Positions 1 to 6,527 of a stretch of 9,441 nucleotides of DNA are shown here, in pieces; position 1 is the first letter of the stretch, and every line of letters begins with the position of its first letter. The notes beneath the pieces are model-generated. The model made no database searches, was not told the DNA's origin, and was given only the letters and a program-made list of their open reading frames with translations. The stretch covers positions 1 to 9,441 of the forward strand of contig JAISPY010000192.1 in assembly GCA_031274565.1 (NCBI GenBank), read 5' to 3'. The stretch is from Treponema sp. (GTDB lineage Bacteria > Spirochaetota > Spirochaetia > Treponematales > Breznakiellaceae). A program made the position numbers and the translations under genes.

Positions 1-796
1 CCACATAGAGGTACCCCTCCTCGTCTACCGCAAGATTCTGCGGCCCCACAAACATCCCGTTTCCCTGTCCCTTGGTCCCGATATAGGACTGCCACTCCCC
101 GGTACTGGTAAGCACACTCACCCGTCCGCCTCGATATTCGGAAAGGAACATTCTACCATCGTTTCCTCGTACTAGGTCATAGGGCCGGTCAAACCCATTG
201 AGGGGACCCCGTTGGCGCTGCCGGATAATGCCATTTACGTCGATGCGAACCAGTTCATTGCTCCCGTAAGCTACCACCCACACCGACCCATCTTCCAAGG
301 GCAAGATCGCAGTAGGCTGCTTAAATAGGGTGATAGTATCATACCGTCCGGGATATCGGCCGGTCGCCACATACCGAATACCATCTTGCAGGAGGGGTAA
401 GAGACTGCGCCGGTTCCGCACCGTCTCAATATGGCTCATCAAGAGCAATGCATCCGCTGATGCGGCGCCGTATGCGGTTGCGGCTAAACGCCACTGCCTA
501 AGGGCAGTTTCTTCCAGACCAGAGCGATAATAGGCCCGGCCCAGCCAATCCATGATGAGAGGCTCCCCTGGACGAAACGAAAGAGCCTGCTCAAAGGAGA
601 GGATCGCTTCATTAAACGCAAACCGATTATAGGCATGGACTCCCAACCGGAATTCTTCCCGGGCATAGAGGGCATCCAGGTCCGCACCGTCAAAACTCTC
701 TTGCGCTTCGAGTAAAAAAAAAGGCGCCCCCAGCAAGACGCATACCCCAATCATCCGCACCACCGGTATACGCAGGATGATTTTCAAGCGATGCAT
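1..796 (-). CDS. Secreted TPR plus NHL/beta-propeller repeat protein (3' part outside window)
   Basis: The frame is open from 796 to base 1 with no stop, so about 265 codons are visible and the C-terminus is missing. The N-terminus has basic residues (HRLK...R) and a hydrophobic stretch at about residues 15-29, ending LLEAQ, which looks like a Sec signal peptide or anchor, so the protein probably acts outside the cytoplasm. Residues 39-105 form TPR-like helices (YNRFAFNEAILSFEQALSF, then WLGRAYYRSGLEETALRQW). From about residue 150 there are beta-propeller blades of NHL type (SVWVVAYGSNELVRIDVNG, GRMFLSEYRGGRVSVLTSTG, FVGPQNLAVDEEGYLYV). The family usually scaffolds protein or ligand binding; no catalytic motif is visible. 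The start at 796 gives GGAG a 7-base spacing. The adjacent ATG at 799 overlaps the stop of the upstream TPR gene (ATGA), which suggests translational coupling. Substrate or partner unknown. Confidence 0.8.
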   Translation of the reverse strand, partial: MHRLKIILRIPVVRMIGVCVLLGAPFFLLEAQESFDGADLDALYAREEFRLGVHAYNRFAFNEAILSFEQALSFRPGEPLIMDWLGRAYYRSGLEETALRQWRLAATAYGAASADALLLMSHIETVRNRRSLLPLLQDGIRYVATGRYPGRYDTITLFKQPTAILPLEDGSVWVVAYGSNELVRIDVNGIIRQRQRGPLNGFDRPYDLVRGNDGRMFLSEYRGGRVSVLTSTGEWQSYIGTKGQGNGMFVGPQNLAVDEEGYLYV

Positions 797-1497
797 CATG
801 CCTCTCCCGCAACAATCCGTATATGTTTCCGTATTTCCTTCTGCTGGGAGGTTACTACGGCTACACCCAAGGCCCGGCGCAGCCAATTTCGCGCTTCCAC
901 CGCCTCCCCATTCTTAAAATAGGCCCATCCCAGGGAATCCAGGTACGCCGCATTGTCTGGATTACAATCCACCGCTTTCTTGCAAAGCAAGAGGCCCTGC
1001 TGCACATTCATGGCGGTATCTACCAAGATAAACCCCAGGCCATTCATGGCGGTGGCATTGGTACTATCTAATTGCAGGGCCTTAGTATACAACTTCACCG
1101 CTTTTTGATACTGCCTTTCGGAACAGGCCGAATAAGCCAGGATGGTATACAGTTGTACTGATTCAAACCCGGTTTCGGTGAGAAGGCCCAGTTCAAATTC
1201 CGCCATCTGCGTACGTCCGGTGAGCACATAAATATACGCCAAGGTCAAACGGCACTGATATACCTTAAGGATATTCGATTCCCGCTTTACTACTTGTTCC
1301 AGATAGAGGAGGGCGTCTTCAAACCGTCCTAGTTTTGTATAGCAGAGCCCCAGATAATAGGCGCGCTCCACCGCCACCTGGGTATCCGCATCCATATCGC
1401 ACTCTAACTTCTGAAAGATCCGTAAAGCCATATCCCATCGCTTCAGATTAAAAAGCCGTATTCCCTCTTGCAGTGTTTCCGTAAGCACCTCCGTCAT
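796..1497 (-). CDS. Cytoplasmic tetratricopeptide repeat protein
   Basis: The protein has 233 residues with no signal peptide or membrane segment. TPR helices are clear at about residues 44-74 (YYLGLCYTKLGRFEDALLYL), 115-148 (AYSACSERQYQKAVKLYTKA), 149-185 and 186-218 (LDSLGWAYFKNGEAVEARNW), with the small and aromatic residues at the expected helix-packing positions. An N-terminal half-repeat (EGIRLFNLKRWDMALRIFQK) starts the solenoid. TPR solenoids bind partner proteins; which one cannot be read from the sequence. I chose the ATG at 1497 because GGAGG lies 6 bases upstream. An in-frame ATG at 1521 has no comparable ribosome binding site and would sit on the predicted transcription start. 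The stop overlaps the start of the secreted TPR/NHL gene, so the two are probably co-translated and may function together. The gene appears to have its own promoter after the surE terminator. Confidence 0.85.
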   Translation of the reverse strand: MTEVLTETLQEGIRLFNLKRWDMALRIFQKLECDMDADTQVAVERAYYLGLCYTKLGRFEDALLYLEQVVKRESNILKVYQCRLTLAYIYVLTGRTQMAEFELGLLTETGFESVQLYTILAYSACSERQYQKAVKLYTKALQLDSTNATAMNGLGFILVDTAMNVQQGLLLCKKAVDCNPDNAAYLDSLGWAYFKNGEAVEARNWLRRALGVAVVTSQQKEIRKHIRIVAGEA

Positions 1498-1527
1498 ATA
1501 CCCTCCGTTTCTCAGAATCATACAAAG

Positions 1528-1533
1528 ATTATA
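1528..1533 (-). promoter_or_regulatory. -10 element for the TPR/NHL gene pair
   Basis: On the minus strand a perfect TATAAT occupies 1533-1528, about 31 bases upstream of the ATG at 1497. No good -35 box lies 16-18 bases further upstream, so the promoter would be weak or activator-dependent. Its place downstream of the surE terminator-like hairpin supports a separate transcription unit. Confidence 0.4.
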
Positions 1534-1620
1534 CTACGGTAAGAAATCCCATCCTGTTCATCCCTGCCGCAGTTTTTAAAGACCCGATGGTGAGATCCAC
1601 CCCTTTATTAATTATCTAAC

Positions 1621-1648
1621 AAAAAAGCAAATTTCTTCACTGAAATCT
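1621..1648 (-). terminator. Weak rho-independent terminator after surE
   Basis: On the minus strand, 15 bases after the surE stop, a 7-bp stem AGATTTC/GAAATTT (one G-T pair, 6-base loop) is followed by GC and then six T. The stem is AT-rich, so termination may be partial. It separates galK-surE from the TPR genes. Confidence 0.45.
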
Positions 1649-1662
1649 TGAGGGCTTGACCG

Positions 1663-2445
1663 TTATTTTTTGGAAGGGCGAGGCGACACCGCGGTATGGT
1701 CCGGCGCATGGGGACAGAACTCCCGGCTTACCACCGGATGCACGAATACCGGGCTTACCGATACGAGGTTTCGAGCGACCGCATCCTCGTCTGAACCCGT
1801 TTCCGGTTCGACCCCGACTGCTCCGGCATGGAGAAAACAGTAGCGTCTCCCGTCAGGAGCATCAAAGATCGATACGCGATCCTGGTATAAGCGCCGGGAT
1901 GGAAAAGTGGTACATATACCGCTCGGCCCTTCGGGGGTATTGGGAATATTTACATTGATGAAGATATCCGTCTTCGATTGCCCGAGCAACGGGGCGATCC
2001 ATTCCTCAAAATGCTCCACCACAAAGGATACCGCAGGCTCCCAGTACAAGAGGCCATCCCCGACCAAGGAAAGGGCTAGAGATGGAAGCCCGCAGAGGCT
2101 TCCTTGCCGAGCTGCAGCGGCAGTACCGGAATACACAATATCGGTCCCCAGGTTGGCGCCATGATTGATCCCCGAAACCACTATGTCAGGCTTAACCGGA
2201 AGCGCTCCCAAGAAGGCCATCATGACACAATCCGCCGGGGTCCCTGAACAGGTCCAGGTATCCGCCCCCAGCGGGGTCAAACAAACCGGTGTCGATAAAA
2301 ACGATACGCCATGGGAAATTCCGGATCGATTGGTATCCGGGGCCACCACCCAAATGCGATGCCTACCCTGGCTACGCAAGGCCCGTGCCAGGAGGAGCAA
2401 ACCTTCCCCGGCTATGCCATCATCATTGGTTAGTAGTATGTTCAT
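1663..2445 (-). CDS. surE: 5'/3'-nucleotidase SurE
   Basis: This is a metal-dependent cytosolic phosphatase that removes phosphate from nucleoside 5'- and 3'-monophosphates; family members can also degrade short polyphosphate. The 260 residues match the usual 250-265. The N-terminal signature ILLTNDDGI supplies metal ligands D8 and D9. S41 (in NRSG) and N94 (in SGINHGANLG) are the remaining expected ligands. CSGTPADCV (66-74) and YSGTAAAARQG (105-115) are further family blocks. The C-terminal part contains the DEDAVARNLVSVSP block at about 218-231. All recognised active-site residues are present, so the enzyme should be functional. The ATG at 2445 has GGGAG upstream and lies only 18 bases after the galactokinase homologue's stop, so the two are almost certainly co-transcribed. 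The pairing hints at a role in nucleotide or phosphate-ester salvage, but that is inference. Confidence 0.96.
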   Translation of the reverse strand: MNILLTNDDGIAGEGLLLLARALRSQGRHRIWVVAPDTNRSGISHGVSFLSTPVCLTPLGADTWTCSGTPADCVMMAFLGALPVKPDIVVSGINHGANLGTDIVYSGTAAAARQGSLCGLPSLALSLVGDGLLYWEPAVSFVVEHFEEWIAPLLGQSKTDIFINVNIPNTPEGPSGICTTFPSRRLYQDRVSIFDAPDGRRYCFLHAGAVGVEPETGSDEDAVARNLVSVSPVFVHPVVSREFCPHAPDHTAVSPRPSKK

Positions 2446-2463
2446 GAAACTCCCGGGGGCGGT

Positions 2464-3627
2464 TTAAGCCGGTATAAGCCTGGTTCCCGCCGCAGGCTTG
2501 ATTTCGTAAATAACCGGATGGAACCCGAAGATCCGCTCATAATCCTCAAGCCGCCGCCGGTATTCCGCAATGGCCCCCTCTTTGATAATCGTATAGGTAC
2601 AGCCCCCAAAACCCTGGCCGGTCATCCGGGAACCTAAGACCCCCTCTATCTCCTGGGCTCGTTTCACCAGCCAGTCAATCTCCGGACAAGACACCTCATA
2701 CAAATCCCGCAGGCTCTCGTGGGAATGGAGTATAACCCGGGAAAGCGCCTGGAAATCCATCTTTGTGAGGGCATCTTCCGCATCATACACCCGCTGGATT
2801 TCCTGAATTATGTGCATACTGTGCCGCCGGATTTCTTCCGGGAGGTTTCCCATGGATTCAATCAGATCCTCCGTAACAAAATCCCGCAAACGAGCCCGTT
2901 CTTTCTTCTGAGAGAGCAGTTCAAGCCCCTTTTTTATATTTTGCCAGCGCGCTTTAAGTTCATCTTCCACCCCCATGCGAGGTACCCGAGAATCCATGAT
3001 GAGGATCTTATACTCAGAAATGCTCGATTTAATCCGGGTTATTTCCAGGCTTGTTTCGTCCACGATCAGAAACTCGTCCTGCTGCGCGGCAAGGGCGATG
3101 AGGTAATCAATGGCATTTGCCTCCTTTCCAAAGAACAGCTCTTTGGAAAGGATGAGATGGTCCAAAAGATCATCGTCATTTATATCAACCTTGAAAAACC
3201 CCCGCAGCGCCGCCGCCGCAGCTACTTCTATGGCGGCGGAAGAAGCAAGTCCAATGTGCTGGGGGATATCCCCTGCCAGGGTAAAATTGAGCCCCTTGAC
3301 CGGATACCCCATATCCGCAAAGAGATGGATCGCCACCTTGATATAATTAGCCCACCGGTCTTCCCGTTTATATTTAAGATTGACCAGGGTCGTGCGTTTC
3401 CGTTCACCGAGGTTAGCGGCATAAAAACGCAAGGAACTATCCTTTCGAGGACTCACCACGACCCGGATATACCGATCGATTGCGGAAGAGAGGAATAATC
3501 CGGCCTTTGGCTCACCATGTTCACCCAGATAATGAATCCGGCCGGGCGCTTCGGCGATGACAAGCGGTTCGGATCGGTCGGCGTCTAACTCGTATTCTTT
3601 ACGGTGGATGTGACCGATGTCCAGCAT
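2464..3627 (-). CDS. galK: Galactokinase-like GHMP kinase with altered sugar-binding motif
   Basis: The 387-residue length and the three GHMP motifs in order place this in the galactokinase family (ATP-dependent C1 phosphorylation of galactose, Leloir pathway, cytosol). Motif 1 is APGRIHYLGEHGEPKAG (27-43), motif 2 is DIPQHIGLASSAA (120-132, phosphate-binding loop), and motif 3 is GSRMTGQGFGGC (332-343). The catalytic Asp is retained as D174 in NAIDY, at the same number as in the E. coli enzyme. The sugar-binding signature departs from consensus: the family's GEHTDY reads GEHGEP (35-40), so the usual Asp becomes E39 and Tyr becomes P40. The normal G-I-M-D-Q block reads NAIDY. The substrate may therefore be something other than plain galactose. 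The start at 3627 has GAGGG about 9 bases upstream. The gene is first in a pair with surE; no galT, galE or transporter is nearby. I am confident of the fold and less so of the substrate. Confidence 0.85.
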   Translation of the reverse strand: MLDIGHIHRKEYELDADRSEPLVIAEAPGRIHYLGEHGEPKAGLFLSSAIDRYIRVVVSPRKDSSLRFYAANLGERKRTTLVNLKYKREDRWANYIKVAIHLFADMGYPVKGLNFTLAGDIPQHIGLASSAAIEVAAAAALRGFFKVDINDDDLLDHLILSKELFFGKEANAIDYLIALAAQQDEFLIVDETSLEITRIKSSISEYKILIMDSRVPRMGVEDELKARWQNIKKGLELLSQKKERARLRDFVTEDLIESMGNLPEEIRRHSMHIIQEIQRVYDAEDALTKMDFQALSRVILHSHESLRDLYEVSCPEIDWLVKRAQEIEGVLGSRMTGQGFGGCTYTIIKEGAIAEYRRRLEDYERIFGFHPVIYEIKPAAGTRLIPA

Positions 3628-3698
3628 GTGCTACAACCCTCACTGATTTTTTGCATATTTTTTTCTATCGTTATCTATAATTTCGTTCATTTGAGCTG

Positions 3699-3723
3699 GT
3701 TCCAAAATCTGCCATTTTGGAAC
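3699..3723. repeat. 10-bp perfect inverted repeat in the galK leader
   Basis: GTTCCAAAAT and ATTTTGGAAC are exact reverse complements around a 5-base loop. On the plus strand a run of seven T follows at 3731-3737, which looks terminator-like, but no plus-strand gene lies upstream. On the minus strand it would form a hairpin in the untranslated leader about 72 bases before the galK start, or act as an operator. Confidence 0.75.
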
Positions 3724-3773
3724 TGCCTCATTTTTTTACTGTTTGCGCTCATTATATAAAACGCTCTTACTCT

Positions 3774-3803
3774 ATAATACTAGGAAAACTTTATAGTATT
3801 CAA
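3774..3803 (-). promoter_or_regulatory. Candidate galK-surE promoter
   Basis: On the minus strand TTGAAT (3803-3798) and TATTAT (3779-3774) are separated by 18 bases, matching the sigma-70 -35 and -10 boxes at 4/6 and 5/6. Transcription would begin near 3767, leaving a leader of about 140 bases before galK. A further TATAAT at 3756-3751 lacks a -35 partner. The boxes coincide with inverted repeats, so control by a dimeric DNA-binding protein is plausible. Confidence 0.4.
3776..3800. repeat. 7-bp inverted repeat overlapping the galK promoter
   Basis: AATACTA (3776-3782) and TAGTATT (3794-3800) are exact reverse complements around 11 bases. The pair spans the proposed -35/-10 region of galK, where a bound repressor would block polymerase. 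An arm this short and AT-rich could arise by chance. Confidence 0.45.
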
Positions 3804-3811
3804 CCATAATT

Positions 3812-3833
3812 TAAAAATTACCGGTAATTTTTA
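3812..3833. promoter_or_regulatory. 22-bp perfect palindrome upstream of galK promoter (operator-like)
   Basis: The arm TAAAAATTACC (3812-3822) is followed directly by its exact reverse complement (3823-3833), with no spacer and a central CG step. It ends 9 bases upstream of the proposed -35 box of galK. A gapless palindrome with central CG is typical of operators of LacI/GalR-family regulators; assigning it to that family is inference, since no regulator gene is in the window. Confidence 0.5.
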
Positions 3834-4028
3834 TGGAAGCTTGTTGATAAGGCAAGCAACCGTATATGTTCAACGATCATACCTTAAACCATACCAAGCG
3901 GCTATAGTTACACTGCGCTTCCCTGAGGCCCGGGATACACGGGGAGAACTGCTCAATCCGCGCATGAAGCGGAATGGATAGCGTAAAAACATTCCCGCTG
4001 CGTCTATCCAGGCCGTATGATCTATAAA
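3834..4028. other. Non-coding tail of the galK-flavoprotein intergenic region
   Basis: No convincing gene or RNA is visible here. TGGATAG (3975-3981) and CTATCCA (4004-4010) form a 7-bp stem with a 22-base loop just after the flavoprotein stop. It might serve as a 3' end structure, but no T-run follows on either strand, so I do not call a terminator. Confidence 0.5.
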
Positions 4029-4655
4029 TTAGGAAACAGGGTGTATAAAGTTCGTCCGTACCCGGGGTTCCACCACCGGCAGGGGGACTTCCTGCTTCCC
4101 TGCGGCAAGGGTTTTAAGCAGCCAGGCCATGTTCCTCCCCACAATCCGCAGAATCTGCATGCCCTCCGCATCCTCAAGCGCTTCTTCGGCGCTGTTCCCA
4201 TGGATCACGTCCCAGTACACCGACGGGGTGATGATCATCTGGGCGAGATTAAAGTAATTATTCAACTGATGAAAGACCGCGATACCCCCGGAACGCCTGA
4301 GGGAAACCACCGCCGCGCCGACCTTATAGCGTAAGTCAGGACCGGGAAAGAAGAGCCGGTCTAGGAAACACTTGAAGGTCCCGGCAATTCCCCCATAATA
4401 CACCGGGGATCCCAGGATAATCCCGTCGGCCTCGGCAAGCTTATCAAAACCCAGACGCACTATATCATCGGTATAGACACAGCGCTTGAGGGTTCTACAG
4501 GCTCTGCAGTCCCTACATCCCCGAATCTCCTGATTCCCCACCGGGAGGATCTCCACGGTGATCCCCGCCTGCTCCAATTCCCTGGCTACGGTTACCAGGC
4601 CCTGTTGTACGGTCCCGTTTTGATGGGGACTTCCGTTAAACGCAATCACATGCAT
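4029..4655 (-). CDS. NAD(P)H-dependent flavoprotein with compact cysteine motif (Isf/FMN reductase family)
   Basis: The 208-residue protein has the flavodoxin-like fold of the NADPH-dependent FMN reductase family. FNGSPHQNGT (6-15) is the FMN phosphate loop. GSPVYYGGIAGTFKCFLDR (82-100) is the segment that contacts the isoalloxazine ring and forms the dimer. Between them lie C47, C50, C53 and C59 (CX2CX2CX5C), the compact motif that binds a 4Fe-4S cluster in archaeal iron-sulfur flavoproteins. It is therefore probably a soluble redox protein passing electrons between an NAD(P)H or ferredoxin donor and an acceptor; the acceptor is unknown. In anaerobes related proteins have been tied to oxygen, peroxide or quinone reduction. 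The ATG at 4655 has GGAGGT 6 bases upstream, whereas an in-frame start at 4736 has no site. A TATACT at 4684-4679 may be its -10 box. It appears monocistronic, about 400 bases from galK. Confidence 0.85.
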   Translation of the reverse strand: MHVIAFNGSPHQNGTVQQGLVTVARELEQAGITVEILPVGNQEIRGCRDCRACRTLKRCVYTDDIVRLGFDKLAEADGIILGSPVYYGGIAGTFKCFLDRLFFPGPDLRYKVGAAVVSLRRSGGIAVFHQLNNYFNLAQMIITPSVYWDVIHGNSAEEALEDAEGMQILRIVGRNMAWLLKTLAAGKQEVPLPVVEPRVRTNFIHPVS

Positions 4656-4740
4656 GACGCACCTCCGATTCTCAGAAAAGTATAGGGGTTTATCCAAAAA
4701 ATACCTATGGTACGCAGGGCCGGCGCATATAAACAAAAGA

Positions 4741-4759
4741 GTCCGCGAATGACGCGAAT
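4741..4759. repeat. Interspersed repeat copy 1
   Basis: This 19-base unit begins GTCCGCGAAT and matches the reverse complement of the copy at 4870-4888 at 15 of 19 positions and the copy at 4820-4838 at 14 of 19. It sits just upstream of the flavoprotein gene. Units of this type, built around ATCCGTG and ATTCGTGGA, recur in intergenic regions of many bacteria; function unknown. Confidence 0.5.
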
Positions 4760-4819
4760 TAGGGAATGACCACCGTGCTTAATGCGCAAAAATGAGCGGG
4801 TATTTTTTAAAGATAAAAA

Positions 4820-4888
4820 ATCCACGGATTACGCGGATGTAACGGATTTTAGCGCGTAATTCCTTCTTAATCCGTGTAATTCGTGGAC
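4820..4888. repeat. Inverted pair of the same interspersed repeat
   Basis: The left arm 4821-4838 (TCCACGGATT...) and right arm 4870-4887 (...ATTCGTGGA) are inverted with 16 of 18 matching positions and a 31-base loop. RNA across it would fold into a long stem, and the middle (AACGGATTTTAGCGCG) contains a further partial match. No T-run follows, so a terminator is not supported. It lies between the divergent flavoprotein and purB genes. Confidence 0.65.
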
Positions 4889-4915
4889 AAAAATTGTTAT
4901 GTGCGCTGGCCTATG

Positions 4916-4987
4916 GTACAGGGGATCCTTCCGAGTAAGTCCCCCTGCACTTGAACCTAGGAAGCCCCCGCCTGAACCGACGCGGTT
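4916..4987 (+). promoter_or_regulatory. Structured 5' leader of purB-guaB
   Basis: Two hairpins precede purB. GTACAGGGGA (4916-4925) pairs with TCCCCCTGCAC (4940-4950) with one mismatch and one bulge. AACCG (4975-4979) pairs with CGGTT (4983-4987) around a 3-base loop, ending 24 bases before the start codon. The layout could be an attenuator or protein-binding leader; I do not recognise a known purine, ZTP, PRPP or guanidine riboswitch. No convincing -35/-10 pair was found upstream. Confidence 0.3.
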
Positions 4988-5011
4988 AATGATGGACAAG
5001 AAAAAAAATTT

Positions 5012-6517
5012 ATGGCAGAGTGGAGTATGGAAGTCCGTAGTATTTTTCGTAATATCTCTCCCCTGGATCACCGGTATTCGCTTTCCGAACAGGAGCTGTT
5101 TGAGGCCCTCGCTCCGTGGGTTTCTGAGGAAGCGGCGGTGGCGTCCTGTGTCAAAGCGGAGATCGCCCTCATGATCGCCCATCTCACCCTGCGGGGAGGC
5201 TTAACCCCGGAGCTGCACGCTGAACTGGAACAGGCCGGCGCTTCGGTTACCTGCGGGGAGGTGTATGCGGAGGAAGCAAGCACCAACCATCATATCCGTG
5301 CCTTGGTGCGGATCCTCACCAGCAAGGTTCCCCCCAAGACCGCGGCCTTGGTGCACCTGGGAGCTACCAGTGCGGATATCCTGGATACCGCGCTTTCCTA
5401 CCGTATGCAGGGGCTGACCCGGGAGCTTATCCTCCCCCGCTTGCGGAACCTGGAACTCCTGCTCTGCAATCTGGTGGAACAGGAGGCGGAAACCCCCCAG
5501 GTAGGCCGTACCCACGGCCAGCATGCGGTACCCATCACCTTGGGTTTTGCCCTGGCCGAGTACGTGTCCCGTTTGGGCAAGTCCATCCTTGCAATCGAGG
5601 GCCATGCCCAGGAGCTTAAGGGCAAACTTTCCGGAGCAGTCGGGGCCTACAATGCTACGACCCTGATCACATCGGACCCGGAAGCGCTGGAGCGGCTTTA
5701 CCTGGCGGAGCTGGGCCTTGAGCCGTCGGAACATGCCACCCAGGTGGTGGAGCCTGAGTATCTGCTGCGGCTGCTCTTGGAATTCAACGTGGCCTTCGGC
5801 GTTATCGCGAATCTGGCGGATGATATTCGTAACCTGCAGCGTAGCGAAATCGGAGAACTGCGGGAACGGTTCCGCTCGGATCAGGTGGGTTCCTCCACCA
5901 TGCCGCAGAAGCGAAACCCCTGGAACGCGGAGCACGTGAAGAGCCTCTGGAAAGCCTTCATGCCCCGGGTGCTGACCTTCTTCATGGACCAGATAAGCGA
6001 CCATCAGCGGGACCTCACCAATTCCGCAAGCCAGCGGTTCATCGCCGACTATGTAACCGGGTTCTCCCTGGCCATAAGCCGGATGACCGCTATCATCGGG
6101 GGCCTTGAAGCGGACCGGGAACAGCTCCTTTACCACTTACAGGGGGAAAAAACAGGAATTCCTGGAGGGATCATGGCGGAGCCTGCCTATATACTCCTGG
6201 CCGAAACCGGGGTTTCCGATGCCCATGAAGTGATCCGCCGGATAACCCTGCAGGCGGAGCGGGAACAGCTCAGCTTCGCCGAAGCCCTGTCCCGGGAAGC
6301 CGCGCTGTTTGAACGGATCTGCGGGAAACTGGCGGAGCTGGGGCTTGCAGCATCTGCAGAGGAGGGCCGCTCGTTTTTTGAACACCCGGAACACTACTGC
6401 GGGCTTGCGGTGCGGAAGGCTCGGGTCATTGCCGCAAAATACCGGGATCTCATGCAGGGAAAGGAAACCCTCCAGAGGCCTACAGGCGCTCAAACCAGGG
6501 CGTACCCCATACTATAA
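5012..6517 (+). CDS. purB: Adenylosuccinate lyase
   Basis: This cytosolic homotetrameric lyase of the fumarase/aspartase superfamily removes fumarate twice in purine synthesis: SAICAR to AICAR, and adenylosuccinate to AMP. The signature loop GSSTMPQKRNP is at 293-303, with the catalytic Ser in its SS pair. GRTHGQHAVP (165-174) carries H168, the expected general acid. T91 and H93 in STNHHIRALV form the other conserved His block. LGATSADILDTA, about 20 residues further on, is also typical. At 501 residues it is slightly longer than the usual 430-475. The ATG at 5012 follows an A-rich stretch without a clear Shine-Dalgarno. The next ATG (5027) has GGAG only one base away, too close, and an in-frame stop at 4973 rules out longer forms. 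It lies 10 bases upstream of guaB, so the operon pairs AMP- and GMP-branch enzymes. The cycloisomerase branch of the superfamily is less likely given this context. Confidence 0.95.
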   Translation: MAEWSMEVRSIFRNISPLDHRYSLSEQELFEALAPWVSEEAAVASCVKAEIALMIAHLTLRGGLTPELHAELEQAGASVTCGEVYAEEASTNHHIRALVRILTSKVPPKTAALVHLGATSADILDTALSYRMQGLTRELILPRLRNLELLLCNLVEQEAETPQVGRTHGQHAVPITLGFALAEYVSRLGKSILAIEGHAQELKGKLSGAVGAYNATTLITSDPEALERLYLAELGLEPSEHATQVVEPEYLLRLLLEFNVAFGVIANLADDIRNLQRSEIGELRERFRSDQVGSSTMPQKRNPWNAEHVKSLWKAFMPRVLTFFMDQISDHQRDLTNSASQRFIADYVTGFSLAISRMTAIIGGLEADREQLLYHLQGEKTGIPGGIMAEPAYILLAETGVSDAHEVIRRITLQAEREQLSFAEALSREAALFERICGKLAELGLAASAEEGRSFFEHPEHYCGLAVRKARVIAAKYRDLMQGKETLQRPTGAQTRAYPIL

Positions 6518-6527
6518 AAGGAAAAAA

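Noticed and set aside
2719..3498. A 259-codon plus-strand frame inside galK
   Set aside because: It is an antisense shadow of the kinase gene, with no start signal or domain.
3870..3992. A 40-codon minus-strand frame with an ATG in the galK-flavoprotein gap
   Set aside because: It is Arg/Ser-rich without domain patterns, its GCGGGA lies directly against the ATG, and no strand or helix periodicity is visible.
3975..4010. Rho-independent terminator for the flavoprotein gene
   Set aside because: The stem is only 7 bp with a 22-base loop and no T-run follows on either strand.
4820..4888. CRISPR-like repeat array
   Set aside because: The copies are inverted, diverged and unevenly spaced, with no spacers of constant length and no cas genes.
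4829..5182. Overlapping frames on both strands around the purB start (also 4899-5174 plus)
   Set aside because: Both overlap the clear purB reading frame and translate repeat or hairpin DNA; no motif seen.
5201..6136. A long 311-codon minus-strand frame inside purB
   Set aside because: It is a mirror of the GC-rich purB coding strand; purB has all family motifs, the antisense product has none.
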